Positions 27,523 to 37,704 are shown, counted from the first letter of the stretch. The stretch: DNA of 64,000 bases from Candidatus Gastranaerophilales bacterium (GCA_944323955.1 CALUUK010000002.1:1-64000); one strand, 5' to 3'. Translations and numbers: made by a program. Notes: a model not told the origin generated them from the sequence alone.

Positions 27523-28827
27523 ATGAAAATTACGGACATTATCGAAAAGAAAAAAACAAAACAAGAGTTGACAAAAGAAGAAATAAAATTCTTCATTGAC
27601 GGAATTATGAACGGAAGCATTGAAGATTACCAAACTTCCGCCCTTTTAATGGCTGTATATTTTAACGGCATGACAATTAATGAAACGACTTATCTGACAA
27701 AATATATGGTTGAATCAGGAGAAATTCTTGATTTATCCGATATATCGGATAATATTATTGATAAACACTCAACAGGCGGAGTAGGAGATAAAATAACTCT
27801 TATATTTCTGCCGTTAGCTGCCGCTGCGGGATTATATACAGCTAAATTATCAGGCAGAGGATTGGGACATACCGGCGGAACTATTGACAAACTTGAGTCT
27901 ATACCGGGGTTTAAAACCGATTTATCAATAGAAGAATTTAAAAATAAAGTAAAAGAACATAAAACCGCAATAGCTGCACAAACATTGTCTCTTGCACCGG
28001 CTGACGGTAAACTTTATGCACTGAGAGATGTTACTTCAACTGTAGATATTATTCCTTTGATTGCTTCTTCTGTTGTTTCAAAAAAAATAGCATCAGGAGC
28101 AAATCATATAATTTTAGATGTTAAATACGGCTCCGGTGCATTTATAAAAACTGCAAAAGAAGCACAGCATCTTTCCGAAATAATGGTTGAAATAGGAAAA
28201 AGACTTAACAGAAATATCTGCGCCGTAATAAGCTCAATGAACCAGCCTTTGGGTCGTGCGGTGGGCAATTCAGTTGAAATTCAGGAAGTAATTGAATTTT
28301 TAAAGGGAAATATGGAGCCTGATTTAAAAGAAATTACATACACTTTGGTTCATAAAGCATTTGAAAAAACAGGCATGTTCAAAACAAAAGCAGAAGCATA
28401 TCAATATCTTGATGAATTAATTACGAGCGGAAAGGCACTTAATAAGTTTAAAGAAATAATTGAATCGCAAAACGGCGACAGTTCGGTAATCGATGATTAT
28501 ACAAAACTTCCGCAAGCATCAATAAAATATGAAGTAAAAGCGAATAAAGACGGATTTGTCAAAAATATAGATGCTTTAAAAATAGCTAAAGCATGCAAAA
28601 ACCTCGGAGCAGGCAGAGATAAAAAATCTGACCCGATTGACTACAGTGCAGGTATTTACCTCACGCAGAAATATTCAGAACCGGTAAAAAAAGGAGAAAC
28701 AATTGCGGTTCTTTATACAAATAAACAAGATGCAATCAAAGATGCACAAATCTTAGTTCAAGAAGCGTTTGAAATAGAAGATAAAGAGCCTCATAACATT
28801 TCATTAATTTATAAAATTATTAATTAA
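27523..28827 (+). CDS. pdp: Pyrimidine-nucleoside phosphorylase
   Basis: About 434 residues of the thymidine/pyrimidine phosphorylase family. It converts pyrimidine nucleosides and phosphate to base and (deoxy)ribose-1-phosphate. The signature DKHSTGGVGDKITLIFLPLA, the phosphate-binding KLSGRGLGHTGGTIDKLES and the C-terminal GAGRDKKSDPIDYSAGI are intact. It could be deoA rather than pdp; Pdp is preferred because it belongs to the Gram-positive-like form with 430-435 residues. The start at 27523 is at the usual MKITDII; the frame from 27478 runs through the hairpin. Confidence 0.9.
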   Translation: MKITDIIEKKKTKQELTKEEIKFFIDGIMNGSIEDYQTSALLMAVYFNGMTINETTYLTKYMVESGEILDLSDISDNIIDKHSTGGVGDKITLIFLPLAAAAGLYTAKLSGRGLGHTGGTIDKLESIPGFKTDLSIEEFKNKVKEHKTAIAAQTLSLAPADGKLYALRDVTSTVDIIPLIASSVVSKKIASGANHIILDVKYGSGAFIKTAKEAQHLSEIMVEIGKRLNRNICAVISSMNQPLGRAVGNSVEIQEVIEFLKGNMEPDLKEITYTLVHKAFEKTGMFKTKAEAYQYLDELITSGKALNKFKEIIESQNGDSSVIDDYTKLPQASIKYEVKANKDGFVKNIDALKIAKACKNLGAGRDKKSDPIDYSAGIYLTQKYSEPVKKGETIAVLYTNKQDAIKDAQILVQEAFEIEDKEPHNISLIYKIIN

Positions 28828-28852
28828 AAAGAACCCAAAAGGGTTCTTTTTT
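28826..28852. terminator. Bidirectional Rho-independent terminator
   Basis: AAAAAGAACCC with an AAAA loop and complement lies between convergent pdp and clpX. Confidence 0.85.
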
Positions 28853-30185
28853 ATGCTATTTCTTCATTTGATTTTGGTGAAACATTTATTTCTTTAGGCT
28901 GCTCTTTCTTCGGAAGCTGAATAAGCTCCGCCCCGCCTTCTTTTTTCCTTTTAACCATATCTGCGGTAACAACAAATTCTTTTATATCACCTTTTTCCGG
29001 AACATCATACATAACATCAAGCATAATTTCTTCAACTATGGAACGCAATGCCCTTGCGCCGGTTTTGCGTTTAATAGCTTCAGCTGCAATTAAATCAACA
29101 GCTTCAGGCTCAAACTTAAGCTCGACACCGTCCATATTTAAAAGGCATTGATACTGTTTTAAAAGTGCATTCTTTGGCTGTGTTAAAATATTTTTTAATG
29201 TAGATTCTTCCAAAGGATCCAAAACCGCATAAATCGGAACCCTGCCTATAAATTCAGGAATTAAACCGAACTTAAGAAGATCCTCGGGCTGCAGTTTTTT
29301 AAGCATTTTTGCTTCATCAAGTTCCTTTTCAGCCTGAGTTTTAGGCGCGCTTGCGCCAAATCCTATTGAAACGGAATCCCCAGCACGTCTTTCAACAATT
29401 TTATCAAGACCAACAAAAGCACCGCCCACTATAAACAATATGTTTGCAGTATTTATTTGAATGAATTCCTGATGAGGATGTTTTCTTCCTCCTTGCGGAG
29501 GAACATTTGCAACAGTACCTTCTATCATTTTTAAAAGTGCCTGCTGAACACCTTCTCCCGAAACATCTCTTGTTATACTTGTATTTTCGGATTTTCTTGA
29601 AATTTTATCAATTTCATCTATATATATAATGCCTCTTTCTGCTTTTTGAGCATCAAATTCGGCATTTTGATAGAGTCTTAACAAAATATTTTCAACGTCA
29701 TCACCGACATAGCCCGCTTCCGTAAGCGTTGTAGCATCTGCTATAGCAAACGGAACATCAAGCATCTTTGCTAATGTTTGAGCTAACAATGTTTTTCCGC
29801 TTCCTGTCGGACCGACAAGTAATATGTTGCTTTTCTGTATTTCAACCTGATTTCCGTCACCCATAGCATTATGCGCAATTCTCTTATAATGATTATAAAC
29901 GGCAACCGACAATACTTTCTTAGCATCATCCTGCCCTATTATATATTCATCAAGATATTTTTTTATCTCATGAGGCTTTGGCAATTTTGTTAAATCCGAT
30001 TCCGGTTTTTCAACTTCCTGAGGTTTTTCTTTATTTTCAAGAAATTCTTCATCTAAAATTTCATTACACAGTTCAACACACTCATCACATATATAGACAT
30101 CAGGTCCTGCAATGAGTTTTTTAACCTGTTCTTGCGTTTTACCGCAGAACGAACATTTTAAACGACTGTCGTCATGTGCTGCCAT
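28851..30185 (-). CDS. clpX: ATP-dependent Clp protease ATP-binding subunit ClpX
   Basis: A 444-residue AAA+ unfoldase. The N-terminal zinc-binding domain has Cys 11, 14, 33 and 36. Walker A is [14 protein letters not shown] and Walker B YIDEIDKI. The ClpP-docking region and the GYVGDDVE pore loop are present. It follows clpP by three bases as the last gene of tig-clpP-clpX, so unfoldase and peptidase are made together. Confidence 0.98.
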   Translation of the reverse strand: MAAHDDSRLKCSFCGKTQEQVKKLIAGPDVYICDECVELCNEILDEEFLENKEKPQEVEKPESDLTKLPKPHEIKKYLDEYIIGQDDAKKVLSVAVYNHYKRIAHNAMGDGNQVEIQKSNILLVGPTGSGKTLLAQTLAKMLDVPFAIADATTLTEAGYVGDDVENILLRLYQNAEFDAQKAERGIIYIDEIDKISRKSENTSITRDVSGEGVQQALLKMIEGTVANVPPQGGRKHPHQEFIQINTANILFIVGGAFVGLDKIVERRAGDSVSIGFGASAPKTQAEKELDEAKMLKKLQPEDLLKFGLIPEFIGRVPIYAVLDPLEESTLKNILTQPKNALLKQYQCLLNMDGVELKFEPEAVDLIAAEAIKRKTGARALRSIVEEIMLDVMYDVPEKGDIKEFVVTADMVKRKKEGGAELIQLPKKEQPKEINVSPKSNEEIA

Positions 30186-30188
30186 TAA

Positions 30189-30797
30189 TTATATCTCCTG
30201 ATTTGGTTTAGGCTGGTTGTTTACCGTAACTACTTTATCAATCATACCGTATTCAAGTGCTTCTTCGGGTGTCATGATATAGTCTCTGTCCGTATCTTTT
30301 TCAATCTTTTTAATTGATTGACCGGTATTACTTGCCAGAATTTCATTTAATGATTTTTTAATTCTGATAATTTCAGCTGCCTGAATCTCAATATCCGTAG
30401 CCTGACCCTGAGCACCGCCTAAAGGCTGGTGAATTAATACTCTTGAGTGGGGAAGAGCCATTCTCTTACCTTTTGTACCTGATGAAAGCAGGAATGCACC
30501 CATTGAAGCCGCTTGTCCCAGACAAATTGTTGAGACATCAGCTCTGATATGCTGCATTGTATCATATATCGCAAAACCTGCCGTTACACTGCCGCCGGGT
30601 GAATTTATGTAGAGCATAATATCTTTTTCGGGATTTTCACTGTCTAACAATAACAACTGAGCAACTATTAAGTTTGCTACCATATCATCAATCGGAGTAC
30701 CTAAAAAGATAATTCTTTCTCTTAATAATCTTGAGAATATATCAAAAGATCTTTCTCCTCTGCTTGATTGTTCTATTACTACAGGTACAAAACTCAT
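30189..30797 (-). CDS. clpP: ATP-dependent Clp protease proteolytic subunit
   Basis: A 202-residue serine peptidase of the tetradecameric ClpP. Catalytic Ser98 ([11 protein letters not shown]) and His123 (HQPLGG) are at the classical positions, with Asp in [12 protein letters not shown]. The N-terminal [21 protein letters not shown] is typical. Middle gene of tig-clpP-clpX. Confidence 0.98.
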   Translation of the reverse strand: MSFVPVVIEQSSRGERSFDIFSRLLRERIIFLGTPIDDMVANLIVAQLLLLDSENPEKDIMLYINSPGGSVTAGFAIYDTMQHIRADVSTICLGQAASMGAFLLSSGTKGKRMALPHSRVLIHQPLGGAQGQATDIEIQAAEIIRIKKSLNEILASNTGQSIKKIEKDTDRDYIMTPEEALEYGMIDKVVTVNNQPKPNQEI

Positions 30798-30820
30798 ATT
30801 TTTCCCTTTCTAATATGAAA

Positions 30821-32119
30821 TTATTTCTTATAACTTACTTTTGCGCTGTCTACCATTAATTTTGTAACTTTTTCCGATATAACCTGTTGATTTAATGAGT
30901 TCAAAAGGTTAGGATTTTTTCTGATTTCTTCTACGATATTTTCGGATGTTGTACGATAAATGTGAGCTAAATCACCTATTTTACCCTGAATATCTTCGGC
31001 AGTTACGTTAATTTTTTCTTCCTGTGCAATTTTACCGATAATTAAAGAAGTTTTAATTCTTTTTACTGCTTCTTCTTTTAATTGATCATATACCTTTTGG
31101 TGTCCCTCTTTTTCAAGCATCTCATCAAAGTTACCGCCTTGCATATTTACTCTTTGTTTAAATTCACCCATTAATGCCTGAATTTCTCTGTTTATCATTG
31201 TATCTTGAATTTTGATATCAATCTTTTCAAACAGCGTATCATAAATCTTTTCGGCTGTTCTTCTTTCATTTTCAGCTTTTACGGTATTTTCCGAATATTT
31301 TCTGATATCTTCTTTGAGTTCATCAAGTGTATTAAATTTGGGATTAACTCTCTTAGCTAAATCATCATTAATTTCGGGAAGAACTTTTTCTTTAATTCCG
31401 TTTATTTTAATATTAAACTCGGCATCTTTACCTTTTAATTTATCATCGTGATAATTTTCGGGAAATTTAACATTAATTTTAAATTCTTCTCCTTTGCCAT
31501 GATCAACTAATTGTTGAGCAAAACCGTCAATAAAGTTAGAGTGAGCTAAATCCAGCATATATCCTTTAGCACTTCCGCCTTTTATTTCTTCGCCGTCAAC
31601 ATATCCGTCAAAATCAATATTTACAATGTCTGTATTAATTGTTTTTCTGTCTTCAACATCTTTTAATGAAGCAAATCTGTCTTGAAGCGCTGCAAGTTCT
31701 TTTTCAACGGCATCATCGGCAGCTTTAAATTCTTCAATTTCTATTTCCATATTTTTATATTCACAAAGATTTACTTCGGGTTTTAATTCAAGTTTAGCAA
31801 CTATTTTTAATGTTTTATCATCTTTAAATTCGTATGATTCTACATTTGGTGCAGTAACCAGATCAAAATTATTTTCGTTAACCGCATCTTCAAATATTGT
31901 AGGAAGCAGGCTGTCCAACACTTCTCTTTGAAGTGCCGCAATACCGACATATTTTTCAAGTATCAGCTTTGGAGCTTTTCCCTGTCTGAATCCGGGTACG
32001 TTCACTCTTTGAGCCAGTTTTTTACAAGCCTTTTCGTATTCCCAAGATGTAACTTCCGGTGCAATTTCTATATTTAATTTTACTTCATTATTGTCTAATT
32101 TCTCAATTGTTACTGTCAT
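30821..32119 (-). CDS. tig: Trigger factor
   Basis: About 432 residues. The ribosome-bound chaperone and peptidyl-prolyl isomerase has an N-terminal ribosome-binding domain with VPGFRQGKAPKLILEK, a PPIase (FKBP-like) domain near residues 155-240 and a C-terminal helical chaperone region. The start at 32119 has AAAGGTGAG upstream; the frame running up to 32218 is not needed. First gene of tig-clpP-clpX. Confidence 0.96.
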   Translation of the reverse strand: MTVTIEKLDNNEVKLNIEIAPEVTSWEYEKACKKLAQRVNVPGFRQGKAPKLILEKYVGIAALQREVLDSLLPTIFEDAVNENNFDLVTAPNVESYEFKDDKTLKIVAKLELKPEVNLCEYKNMEIEIEEFKAADDAVEKELAALQDRFASLKDVEDRKTINTDIVNIDFDGYVDGEEIKGGSAKGYMLDLAHSNFIDGFAQQLVDHGKGEEFKINVKFPENYHDDKLKGKDAEFNIKINGIKEKVLPEINDDLAKRVNPKFNTLDELKEDIRKYSENTVKAENERRTAEKIYDTLFEKIDIKIQDTMINREIQALMGEFKQRVNMQGGNFDEMLEKEGHQKVYDQLKEEAVKRIKTSLIIGKIAQEEKINVTAEDIQGKIGDLAHIYRTTSENIVEEIRKNPNLLNSLNQQVISEKVTKLMVDSAKVSYKK

Positions 32120-32280
32120 TGTCTCACCTTTTCTAATTTTCGATTTTTCACATGCCCTAAAAGATAAAAATCCTACCTTACTATAGATTACATTATAACA
32201 AAAATATATTTCTTTCAACCAAAATAGACAATTTAGAGTATGCCGGAGAAAGAATATGACATGTAGAATTAGCTCTGTTA

Positions 32281-32289
32281 TGCTATAAT
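32281..32289 (+). promoter_or_regulatory. Extended -10 promoter element
   Basis: TGCTATAAT is a perfect extended -10 element, 31 bases before the POTRA-protein start. No -35 sequence is needed for this class. Confidence 0.5.
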
Positions 32290-32319
32290 ATTTTGTATAC
32301 TAAACAAAGTGAGGGTGTT

Positions 32320-32784
32320 ATGAAAAAAGTACTTATTTTAATTTGTGTTATGTCAGCTTTTGCAAATATATCATTTGCATCAATGGGTGCTTATGATGCA
32401 GGCAGCTTAAACAGAGAATATGTTCGTGATATGAGAATGCACGAAATGCAAACACGCGAAAGAAACAAAGCTGCAATTGTTCAAAAAGAAAATGCCGTTG
32501 AAAAAAGACTTTCAAATGTACCCGTATCGGCAGAAATCAAAAAAATAAGTTTTGACGGAAATGAAGCCTTATCTTCAGAGGCTTTATTAAAAGTTGTTGA
32601 ATCAAATATCGGAACAATTGCCAATGAACAACGTGTTGTAAATATGAGAAACTTACTTCTTAAATACTATCAATCCAACGGTTATTATTCGGTAATTGTT
32701 TTCCCTGATATAACAAAACTTTCCTCGGGAGAACTTTTATTTTACATAAAAGAAGGCGGGAAAAATTCCATTACCGTTGAATAA
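32320..32784 (+). CDS. Exported stand-alone POTRA-domain protein
   Basis: About 154 residues: signal peptide (about 21 residues), a charged helical linker of about 50 residues, then one POTRA domain (VSAEIKKISFDGNEALSSEA to the end). POTRA domains usually precede an Omp85/TpsB beta-barrel and bind substrate peptides in the periplasm. Here the gene stops after one domain and a terminator follows, so it is a free periplasmic POTRA or a truncated relic. Its coding sequence looks intact, so a free protein is more likely. Confidence 0.72.
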   Translation: MKKVLILICVMSAFANISFASMGAYDAGSLNREYVRDMRMHEMQTRERNKAAIVQKENAVEKRLSNVPVSAEIKKISFDGNEALSSEALLKVVESNIGTIANEQRVVNMRNLLLKYYQSNGYYSVIVFPDITKLSSGELLFYIKEGGKNSITVE

Positions 32785-32806
32785 ATACAATAATAATCAA
32801 ATAAAT

Positions 32807-32838
32807 AATTACCCGCATATTACACCGTGCGGGTAATT
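32807..32838 (+). terminator. Probable terminator of the POTRA gene
   Basis: AATTACCCGCA pairs with TGCGGGTAATT. The trailing T-run is short, so strength is uncertain. Confidence 0.5.
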
Positions 32839-32905
32839 TAGTTTATATGAAATACCCGTAAACTGATAAAAAAGTGTTTAGTGGATAGTTTACGGGAAGT
32901 GTGTT

Positions 32906-33394
32906 ATGATCTTTGCGGCAAAAAAGTTTTGCTTGTTATTGTTGATATTATTTTTTATTCCCTGTTCCGTATTGTCGCTTGATATAGAAAATACCGCAGA
33001 CAATCCGAGACTTGTGAATCTTACTCCTCAACAGTTTAAAGCTCTTGATATGGTAGAAAAAAGAATTTATGATAACAAATTTGATTATGAAAATACTATT
33101 GACAGAATAGAAAGACTTGAACTTGATATTTTTCATGAAATAAGAAAAGGAACACCGACTCAAAGAATAAATTCATTAAAACTTGCAAGTACAAATATAG
33201 CATTAAGAGGTACCGCCATGACCCCGATGATGGACAGTACTTTTAATCAAAGATATATTAACCCCAGAGGTGCGGATGCACCGGCTTATTATGATGATGT
33301 AGGCATAATAGACGGTTTAATACGCGTCTGGTGGCCGGACCTTTATGCAAGGCTTTCCGAGTACAGACGATTTAAAGAAGCTAATTTTTATTAG
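32906..33394 (+). CDS. Exported protein with VEKxxY...RLxRLE-type repeat unit, unknown
   Basis: A 162-residue protein with a signal peptide (about 24 residues). The segment MVEKRIYDNKFDYENTIDRI followed by ERLELDIFHEI is a short helical unit of a type I associate with cyanobacterial and Melainabacterial envelope proteins; that link is from memory. The rest has no recognised domain. The C-terminus is aromatic-rich (WWPDLYARLSEYRRF). Confidence 0.65.
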   Translation: MIFAAKKFCLLLLILFFIPCSVLSLDIENTADNPRLVNLTPQQFKALDMVEKRIYDNKFDYENTIDRIERLELDIFHEIRKGTPTQRINSLKLASTNIALRGTAMTPMMDSTFNQRYINPRGADAPAYYDDVGIIDGLIRVWWPDLYARLSEYRRFKEANFY

Positions 33395-33472
33395 TCTATA
33401 TGAACTAAATTTATTCCAATTATTAATTTATTGAGGTATAATCAATAAAAACTGGTTGATTGAGAATAAATT

Positions 33473-34045
33473 ATGCAGGGAAAATTATTTATAATCTCAG
33501 GATGCTCGGGAGTAGGAAAAGGAACTCTTCTAAAAATGTTCCTGAAAAATAATCCTGATATAAAATTATCAATATCCGCAACAACAAGACAGCCAAGAGC
33601 CGGAGAAGTTGACGGCATAAACTACTTTTTTATTTCAAAAGATGAGTTTAAACAGGCGGTAAATAATAATGAATTTCTTGAATTTGCACAATTCAGCGAT
33701 AATTTCTACGGTACAAAAAAGAATTTTGTTGAAAAAACATTGAATAAAGGTATTGACCTTATTTTAGAGATAGAAGTTCAAGGCGCAAAACAGGTAAAAG
33801 AAAAAATGCCGGAAGCAGTGACTGTATTTATCATGCCGCCGTCTGTCGAAACACTTGAAGAAAGACTAAGAGGCAGACATACGGAAGATGAAGAAACTAT
33901 TAAAAAACGCTTAAACGAAGCAAAAAGAGAACTTAAAGCCGGTTCTGAATTTGATTATCAGGTTATTAACGATAATCTTGATGATGCGCTTTCAACCTTA
34001 CAACAAATAATTGACACCGAAAGGAACAAAAATGTTAACGGGTAA
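33473..34045 (+). CDS. gmk: Guanylate kinase
   Basis: A 190-residue kinase that phosphorylates GMP to GDP. The P-loop is SGCSGVGKGTLL, and the GMP-binding STTRQPR-like segment (ATTRQPRAGEVDG), YGT and the lid RLRGRHTEDEETIKKRL are intact. It overlaps coaBC by 14 bases and heads the operon gmk-coaBC-nif3-exported protein-rsmD. rpoZ, often between gmk and coaBC, is absent here. Confidence 0.96.
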   Translation: MQGKLFIISGCSGVGKGTLLKMFLKNNPDIKLSISATTRQPRAGEVDGINYFFISKDEFKQAVNNNEFLEFAQFSDNFYGTKKNFVEKTLNKGIDLILEIEVQGAKQVKEKMPEAVTVFIMPPSVETLEERLRGRHTEDEETIKKRLNEAKRELKAGSEFDYQVINDNLDDALSTLQQIIDTERNKNVNG

Positions 34046-35207
34046 AAAAGTTCTTATCGGTATAACAGGCGCAATTGCCGCATATAAAACGCTTGAACTT
34101 ATTCGCCTTTTCAAAAAGAATAATGCAGATGTAAAAGTCGTTGTTACACCTAATGCGCTTAATTTTGTCACAAAAACAACAATTGAATCATTAAGCCAAA
34201 ATCCGGTTAATATAGAGCAGTTTGACATAAAAGAATACAAACCCGAACATATTGCCTTGACCGACGAAGCTGATATTTTTGTTATAGCACCAATCAGTGC
34301 AAATACAATCTCCAAAATAACTCACGGAGTATGCGATAATCTTTTAACATCGATTTTCTGCGCATTTAAAAAACCTGTTTTAATTGCACCCTGTATGAAT
34401 ACAAATATGTGGGAAAATCCTGCTATTCAGGAAAATTTAAAAATTCTGAAACAACGGGGCATTACAATTATTGAGCCGGAAACCGGTTTTCTTGCCTGCG
34501 GATGCGAAGGAAAAGGCAGACTCAGTGATATAAATACAATTTTCAATGCAGCAAAAGAAATATTACTGCCGAAACAAATATTAAAAGGCAAAAAAATAAT
34601 TATTACCGCAGGCGGAACAAAAGAAAATATAGATGCAGTAAGGTATATAGGAAATTACAGCTCCGGTAAAATGGGGATTGCACTTGCGGATAGTGCTTTT
34701 AAACTTGGCGCCGAAGTTGTTCTTATTTCGACAGTTGAAACAAAAAAACAGTATAAAATCATCAATGTTCAAACAGCCGATGAAATGTATGATGCGGTAA
34801 AAAATGAATTTTCAAATGCATATTCACTTATAATGGCAGCAGCCGTCAGCGATTACAGAGTAAAGAACAGACAAACACAGAAAATCAAAAAAGACGGTAA
34901 TTCTCTTGTTATAGAGCTTATAGAAAATCCTGACATACTGAAAGAAATGTCCGAAATTAAAGGAGAAAACCAAATTGTTGTAGGTTTTTGTGCAGAAAGT
35001 CAGAATTTGATTGAATATGCTAAAGAAAAAATTCAAAAAAAAGGATGCGACTATATTTGTGCAAATGATATTTCAAAAAAAGATATCGGTTTTTCCTCCG
35101 ACTATAATGAAATTTATATAATAGATAAAAAGTCGGATGTATATAAAATAAATAAAACATCAAAACAAGACGCTGCAATGAAAATATTGGAAAGAATATA
35201 TGGCTGA
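34032..35207 (+). CDS. coaBC: Bifunctional phosphopantothenoylcysteine decarboxylase/phosphopantothenate--cysteine ligase
   Basis: A 391-residue coenzyme A synthesis enzyme. The N-terminal flavin-dependent CoaC half shows GITGAIAAYK, and APCMNTNMWENP with the PxMNxxMW motif. The catalytic Cys lies in the GCEGKGR region. The C-terminal CoaB half shows ITAGGTKENIDAVRYIGNYSSGKMG. The start at 34032 uses AAGGAAC within the end of gmk; the frame from 34011 is longer without reason. It overlaps nif3 by eight bases. Confidence 0.96.
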   Translation: MLTGKKVLIGITGAIAAYKTLELIRLFKKNNADVKVVVTPNALNFVTKTTIESLSQNPVNIEQFDIKEYKPEHIALTDEADIFVIAPISANTISKITHGVCDNLLTSIFCAFKKPVLIAPCMNTNMWENPAIQENLKILKQRGITIIEPETGFLACGCEGKGRLSDINTIFNAAKEILLPKQILKGKKIIITAGGTKENIDAVRYIGNYSSGKMGIALADSAFKLGAEVVLISTVETKKQYKIINVQTADEMYDAVKNEFSNAYSLIMAAAVSDYRVKNRQTQKIKKDGNSLVIELIENPDILKEMSEIKGENQIVVGFCAESQNLIEYAKEKIQKKGCDYICANDISKKDIGFSSDYNEIYIIDKKSDVYKINKTSKQDAAMKILERIYG

Positions 35208-35934
35208 AGTTAAATCGATAATAAAGAAAATTGAAAATTTTGCTCCTTTGGACACTGTTGAGGCCTGGGATAATTCAGGCTGGCAGATTAATCTGGGAAT
35301 AAAAGAAACAAAAAAAATTCTTACAGCACTGGATGTGACGGAACAAACGGTTGATGAAGCAATAAAACATCACTGCGATTTAATAATATCTCATCATCCT
35401 GTCTTCTTCTCCCCGATAAAATCAATATCCGAACCGTTTATAATAAAAGCAATCAAAAATAATATTCAAATATATTCGGCACATACAAATCTGGATATTG
35501 CAAAAGGCGGAATAAATGATATTCTTGCGGAGAAATGCGGATTTAAAAATACAGCCGAATTTTGCCGCTTTGTCAGATTTACTAAATTAAAAAAAAGCAA
35601 GGATTTTTCCGAACTTATTGAGCATTTAAAGAAAACATTTAATATAAAAACATTAAAGATCACAAACTCAAAACGCAAAACATATAATTCAATCGCTTTT
35701 TGCTGCGGTTCCGGAGCAGAGTTTATTCCCGAACTTGAAAAACATGGTATTGATGTTTTTATAACAGGTGATGTTAAACACCATAATGCACTTGAAGCGG
35801 GAAGTATCACAGTTATTGATTTAGGACACTATAACAGTGAAAAACACTGTGTTGATATTTTTGAAAATATAATTCAAAATGAAAAAGTACAGATAATAAA
35901 AGCTGAAGAAAAAGAAGCATGGGAGTTTATATAA
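35200..35934 (+). CDS. Nif3-like dinuclear metal-centre protein
   Basis: A 244-residue protein of the NIF3/YbgI/YqfO family, which forms hexameric toroids with a two-metal site. The metal ligands are visible in ISHHPVFFSP, HTNLDIAKGG and the C-terminal HHNALEAG...DLGHYNSEK. A GTP cyclohydrolase I type 2 label is often given to the family but is not established. No extra PII-like insert is present. It overlaps coaBC upstream, and its stop overlaps the next start by one base (TAATG). Confidence 0.93.
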   Translation: MAEVKSIIKKIENFAPLDTVEAWDNSGWQINLGIKETKKILTALDVTEQTVDEAIKHHCDLIISHHPVFFSPIKSISEPFIIKAIKNNIQIYSAHTNLDIAKGGINDILAEKCGFKNTAEFCRFVRFTKLKKSKDFSELIEHLKKTFNIKTLKITNSKRKTYNSIAFCCGSGAEFIPELEKHGIDVFITGDVKHHNALEAGSITVIDLGHYNSEKHCVDIFENIIQNEKVQIIKAEEKEAWEFI

Positions 35935-36461
35935 TGAAAAAATTTATTCTTTTACTTATAAGTATTTTTATGCTGCAGAATTCTTGTTTAGCAAAAGATA
36001 TGCTGCAGTTTGATTTTCCCGATCAAGGCTGGCATAAAGTTGAAAGTCCTGACGGAGTGCAGTCGAAAAAATGTTATGTACCTTTGAATCAGACAGCACA
36101 AAGCTATACGGAAATGTTTGTATTTTATGAAAGAACGGTCAAAAATCCCGGAATTACAGCGATAACTATTCTTCAAAAACAGCTCGGTAAAGATAAAAAC
36201 AACTATAAAGACATACATCATCAATATATTAAACAGGATTTTGATGATGCCATGGCAATAGGATGCAGCGAACTTAATTCAACCTGCACTATTCACAGAG
36301 CATTTAAAGGGAATGAAGGTATAGTTATGGCAACATATATAAACAAAATGCCCCACTATTCGCAAAATCTTCTGACAAATAAAGTAAATATTCTCGGCAG
36401 CGTTAAATTATATGACAAAGCAAATTCCCAAACAGCACCGTCAAATTTAATTCAATTATAA
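35934..36461 (+). CDS. Exported protein of unknown function
   Basis: About 175 residues with a clear signal peptide ending near SCLAKD. The mature part is mixed alpha/beta with two cysteines in MAIGCSELNSTCTIH, which may form a disulfide. It starts on the last base of nif3's stop codon, so it is co-translated. No family recognised. Confidence 0.72.
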   Translation: MKKFILLLISIFMLQNSCLAKDMLQFDFPDQGWHKVESPDGVQSKKCYVPLNQTAQSYTEMFVFYERTVKNPGITAITILQKQLGKDKNNYKDIHHQYIKQDFDDAMAIGCSELNSTCTIHRAFKGNEGIVMATYINKMPHYSQNLLTNKVNILGSVKLYDKANSQTAPSNLIQL

Positions 36462-36470
36462 GGCATTAAT

Positions 36471-37013
36471 ATGCAGATAACAGGCGGGAAATACAACTCC
36501 AGAAAAATAAAAACACCCGAATATGAAAATATAAAGCCTACACTTTCAAAAACAAGGCAGGGAATTTTTAATGCACTGTCAAACATGATTGATTTTGAAG
36601 ATAAAGTTTTTGTTGATATGTTCTCAGGCAGCGGAATTATGAGTCTGGAAGCGGTTTCAAGAGGTTTTCGGGTAATTTCTTTTGAAAAAGACCGCAAAAC
36701 CGCTCTTGCAATTCGGGAAAATTTTAAAAGCCTGAATATTAAACCAGAACTTTATTTTGGAGATGCACTTAAAAATATTCAAAAACTTAATATAAAAGCG
36801 GATGTAATCTTTATTGATCCGCCATATGATTCTGATTTATATGAACAGTCTCTTATTGCAGCGAAAAAAAACCGGCTGTTAAATAAAAACGGTATAATAA
36901 TTCTGGAACATCCCGTTAATAAAGCCGTAAATTATATGGCATTTGAATTAATCAAAACCAAAATTTACGGCAATAAACAAATTACTTTTTTAAAATCTAA
37001 TCAAGAGGAATAG
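36471..37013 (+). CDS. rsmD: 16S rRNA (guanine(966)-N2)-methyltransferase
   Basis: A 180-residue SAM-dependent methyltransferase. MQITGGKYNSRKIKTPEY and RPT-like IKPTLSKTRQGIFNAL are the usual RsmD N-terminus. Motif I is FVDMFSGSGIMSLEA and the catalytic motif IV is IDPPYD. Last gene of the gmk operon. It overlaps the convergent LysM gene by 17 bases. Confidence 0.94.
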   Translation: MQITGGKYNSRKIKTPEYENIKPTLSKTRQGIFNALSNMIDFEDKVFVDMFSGSGIMSLEAVSRGFRVISFEKDRKTALAIRENFKSLNIKPELYFGDALKNIQKLNIKADVIFIDPPYDSDLYEQSLIAAKKNRLLNKNGIIILEHPVNKAVNYMAFELIKTKIYGNKQITFLKSNQEE

Positions 37014-37590
37014 TCAACTTTTGACCGATAGAAAGTTTGTGTGCACTGGTCAAATTATTAACCTGTTTAATCTTTTCAATTTTTGAAACATCATATCTGC
37101 CATAGAAACGCTGAACAATTGTGCTCATTGAATCTCCGGATTTAACTGTATATGTTTCCGTTTTAGGTGTTGTTTGAATTTGCTGTGCAACAACAGCAGC
37201 ATTGTTAACGGCAGGAATAACTTCAACCTGAGAAGCCATTTGACTTATAGCTTCTTTTCTTGAAATTTTCTTTTCAAATTTGGGCTGTCCTAAAGAGCTT
37301 TTTCCCGTCTCGCCGGAAAGATTAGAACTTACACTTATAATCCCGTTCATAAGAAAAATACATAAAGCACCTGCAACAAATCCTGTTAGAAGATAGACTC
37401 CGGGTGATTTTTCTTCTTTCGAATTGATTTTGAAATTTTCCCACAAAATATCAAGTTCTTTTTGTTTTACAGGTCTTTTGTATGCTTTAGGCGTATTTTC
37501 ATCTTCATGCAAATCTTTTTGATTTTTAATTTCAGACAAAAACGCTATTTTTTCATCCGAAAGGTTAAATCTGTAAATTGATGAATTTCT
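36997..37590 (-). CDS. LysM-domain protein with single membrane anchor
   Basis: About 197 residues: an N-terminal cytoplasmic part of about 75 residues, one membrane segment (VYLLTGFVAGALCIFLMNGI), a Ser/Ala/Gln-rich linker, and a C-terminal LysM domain (TYTVKSGDSMSTIVQRFYG to KLTIPLD). LysM binds peptidoglycan glycan strands, so the protein probably ties the inner membrane to the wall. The start at 37590 is chosen for the AAAGGA upstream; ATG 37617 is possible. No hydrolase domain is present. Confidence 0.85.
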   Translation of the reverse strand, partial: RNSSIYRFNLSDEKIAFLSEIKNQKDLHEDENTPKAYKRPVKQKELDILWENFKINSKEEKSPGVYLLTGFVAGALCIFLMNGIISVSSNLSGETGKSSLGQPKFEKKISRKEAISQMASQVEVIPAVNNAAVVAQQIQTTPKTETYTVKSGDSMSTIVQRFYGRYDVSKIEKIKQVNNLTSAHKLSIGQKLTIPLD

Positions 37591-37704
37591 CATATAGTTT
37601 ACGGTTCCTTTCCCCAATCCTTTCTGACTATTATAATGATAGTCTAAAGTAAATTTTTAAGTCAAGTTTTTACACAGCAGTTATTACAATAAGATACACA
37701 ACAA

